DNA from: Spirochaetaceae bacterium UBA1306
GTDB taxonomy: Bacteria; Spirochaetota; Spirochaetia; Treponematales; Rectinemataceae
Length of the DNA stretch: 7,161 nt
Assembly (NCBI GenBank): GCA_002307245.1
Contig: DBTW01000122.1
Location: forward strand, 1-7,161
Direction: 5' to 3'
The notes under the pieces are model-generated. The model saw nothing but the letters and a program-made list of their open reading frames with translations. It ran no database searches and had not been told where the DNA came from. Below, piece after piece: positions 5,410 to 7,161 of the stretch (position 1 is the stretch's first letter; each line of letters opens with the position of its first letter). A program made the translations under genes and the position numbers.

Positions 5410-7161
5410 ATGGCTATCGGATCGAGCGCTAGCGATTTCACCTTGCCCGGCTACGACTCAACGGGGGCTTCGCCCTTCGACTTCGCATTCACGAACGCGG
5501 CCTTGGGCGGAAAGCTCGCACTGTTGAGCTTCGTCAGGGTCGCCGTAACGGGAGGAGGCGCCTCTCCCGAACTTTCCCTCCTACCTGCAATCATGGATCT
5601 CGCCTCCGACGCGAATATCGTCAACGTCGTCGTAGTGGGGAATCCCGACAAGGTCTCGGATCCGACTACTTTCTCCACCGACGTGACGGACGCGTGGATT
5701 GCGCGCAACCTACCCGGCGGATTCGTCTACGATAGATCGAAGATGCCTATCCTCAGGATCGTGCCTACGGGCGGCGCGTACACCGACCCGAGCGGGGCGT
5801 ACATCACCCCCATGGGGCTCAGCGTCACCTGGCCGGCGCTCTTCGTCCTCAAGCCGGGCTTCACCTTCGTCGACGCCTTCCACCTGACCAGCGCCGATAC
5901 CGGCAACGGGCTGGCTCCTGCCGCATCGACCGGCTGGAGCATGGACGACTACATCGCCCTGGACTGGTCGACGGATACCGCCGCGGTGAAGATCGGGAAA
6001 TGCGCCTCCTATCTCGCCAAGCGCGTCCTCGACCTGCGGACCGCGGGGCTCCAGGGCGCGATAGCGGTGTCGGGCAACTACATAGGCGAGGGCAGCGAGT
6101 TCAGCTGCACCCTGAGCGGACCCGCGGCCGGCGGGGCCGCGGTCGTCTCGAAGCAGGCGGTGGGCGCGGGCGCGCCGGGAAGCTATCAGATGAGCGGCGG
6201 CGGAACCTTCGCCAAGGGCTCGGCCGACGGCCAATACAAGCTCTCCGACTACCTGGCGGGCAAGGCCGAAACGCGCGTCATCAAGGCGACTGACCTCTCG
6301 TCCATCGCGACGCAGGAGCAAAGGCCCTTCACCGCCGTCAACGCGACCATCTCGCTCAAGGCTTCGGCGGTCGCCGACGCGACAGGGTCCCGCTACTTCG
6401 CCGCCGTGTCTCCGCAGCTGACCCTGCTGCGCAAGGGCGCGGCGCTTTTCCCCAGGACCGACACAGGGGACGACGGCCACACGCCTAAGCCCTGCGCGAA
6501 TTACTTCAACGCGATCGACCTGGTCACCATGAAGACCCTGCGCGACGCGAACGCCGCGCAGGCCCTGGCGAGCGATCCGTCGAACAACCCCAGCGACGCC
6601 TTCGACATCGTCAGCGGAACCAGCTACTACGCCCACCTCCGGGTCAAGAACGCGGGGGCGAAGGACTTCGCCGTGGCGGCCGATCCCATGAGCGGCACCC
6701 TGTACTACTTCCCCTCATCGACGGGGGCACCCATCACGATCACCAAGCTCGGGGCCTTCAACTTCGCGGGACTGACCGCAGTAAGCTCTATCAGAGCCAA
6801 CTTCCAGAACCTAGTCGTCACCGCGCCGCTCAGCTACGCAATCGTCGACAGCCTACGGCACTACTGCTATGTCGCCTCGATCGGCACGGCCGACAATCCC
6901 GAGCCGGACCTGCCCGCGCTGCTCAACAACACCCACAGCTGCGAGGAATGGCACACTATGCTGATGACCCACTTCAGCACCGCCTGGCGCAACTTCAACA
7001 TCGTCACCGTGGGGAGCGGCAAGAGCGCGAGCGCCGGCGATGCCGTGGGCGCCCACCATGGCGGGCACCGCGGACTGCAGGACCAGGTCTTCGTCCCCAG
7101 GCCCATCCCCGGGGCGCCGCCCCGTCCCGACTCAGAGGCCGGCTGGCACGCAATACCTTTC
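5410..7161 (+). CDS. Redoxin-fold protein lacking active-site cysteines, with Ig-like modules; 3' end missing
   Basis: The frame is open from the ATG at 5410 to the window edge (584 residues, no stop). Residues 1-165 follow the layout of peroxiredoxin/thioredoxin-like proteins: an opening ASDFTLPGYDSTG, a strand GGKLALLSF, a helix with LPAIMDLAS, a strand VNVVVVGNP, and a likely cis-proline loop TWPALFVLKPG (Pro142). The place where CxxC or the peroxidatic cysteine should stand reads VAVTGGGASPEL, and the first cysteine of the protein is Cys198. Residues 205-340 look Ig-like. Residues 366-535 resemble a C-terminal beta-domain of some secreted bacterial proteins: YYAHLRVKNAG, HYCYVASIG, then AWRNFNIV. 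After this comes a Gly/His/Pro-rich stretch (HHGGHRG). There is no signal peptide or membrane segment. It lies 14 bases behind the lipoprotein gene. A catalytic redox role is unlikely; a binding or structural role is inferred. Confidence is high for the gene and moderate for the fold. Confidence 0.85.
   Translation, partial: MAIGSSASDFTLPGYDSTGASPFDFAFTNAALGGKLALLSFVRVAVTGGGASPELSLLPAIMDLASDANIVNVVVVGNPDKVSDPTTFSTDVTDAWIARNLPGGFVYDRSKMPILRIVPTGGAYTDPSGAYITPMGLSVTWPALFVLKPGFTFVDAFHLTSADTGNGLAPAASTGWSMDDYIALDWSTDTAAVKIGKCASYLAKRVLDLRTAGLQGAIAVSGNYIGEGSEFSCTLSGPAAGGAAVVSKQAVGAGAPGSYQMSGGGTFAKGSADGQYKLSDYLAGKAETRVIKATDLSSIATQEQRPFTAVNATISLKASAVADATGSRYFAAVSPQLTLLRKGAALFPRTDTGDDGHTPKPCANYFNAIDLVTMKTLRDANAAQALASDPSNNPSDAFDIVSGTSYYAHLRVKNAGAKDFAVAADPMSGTLYYFPSSTGAPITITKLGAFNFAGLTAVSSIRANFQNLVVTAPLSYAIVDSLRHYCYVASIGTADNPEPDLPALLNNTHSCEEWHTMLMTHFSTAWRNFNIVTVGSGKSASAGDAVGAHHGGHRGLQDQVFVPRPIPGAPPRPDSEAGWHAIPF

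Noticed and set aside
5710..6636. Open frame of 308 residues on the minus strand.
   Set aside because: It is opposite the redoxin-like gene, whose plus-strand frame has fold-like motifs, a strong ribosome binding site and no stop. The minus product is Arg/Gly-rich without domain features.

Overview
The window is GC-rich (well above 60% by eye) and almost wholly coding on the + strand. It holds three genes in tandem: one truncated at its 5' end by the window edge, one complete, and one truncated at its 3' end. The gaps are 22 and 14 bases, each contains a strong Shine-Dalgarno sequence, and no terminator or promoter is visible between the genes, so they are probably one operon. The style of the proteins (lipoprotein with lipobox, right-handed beta-helix with a 'GGF..NWDSRD' type segment, and a barrel-like end joined to transglutaminase and TPR modules) suggests a free-living or host-associated spirochaete or another diderm with a similar envelope. 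This taxonomic guess is weak and rests on protein style, not on a marker gene.

Bases 1-1617: C-terminal part of an envelope protein. It has an end that looks like a last outer-membrane beta-strand, an all-beta domain, a transglutaminase-like domain with Cys/His/Glu in place, and a C-terminal TPR block. Bases 1640-5395: a 1251-residue lipoprotein with six Ig-like repeats in an alternating two-type pattern, an SbsA-like Ig domain, then a DUF1565-like entry into a cysteine-rich right-handed beta-helix that ends in an 'IGAFEYD' tail. Bases 5410-7161 (reading on past the window): a protein that starts directly with a thioredoxin/peroxiredoxin-like fold lacking the active-site cysteines, followed by Ig-like modules and a C-terminal beta-domain with 'HYCYVASIG...AWRNFNIV'.

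Taken together, this looks like a cell-surface or envelope cluster: a possible outer-membrane/periplasmic processing or scaffold protein (transglutaminase-TPR), a long surface-exposed lipoprotein that could be its substrate or partner, and a redoxin-fold protein of unknown role. The order and tight spacing are seen; the cooperation is inferred. The most unusual points are the cysteine-less redoxin domain without any signal peptide, the A/B alternation of the Ig-like repeats, the sudden concentration of cysteines in the beta-helix, and a sharp change of arginine codon choice between the first and second genes. No RNA gene, CRISPR array, insertion sequence, phage gene or attachment site was seen.
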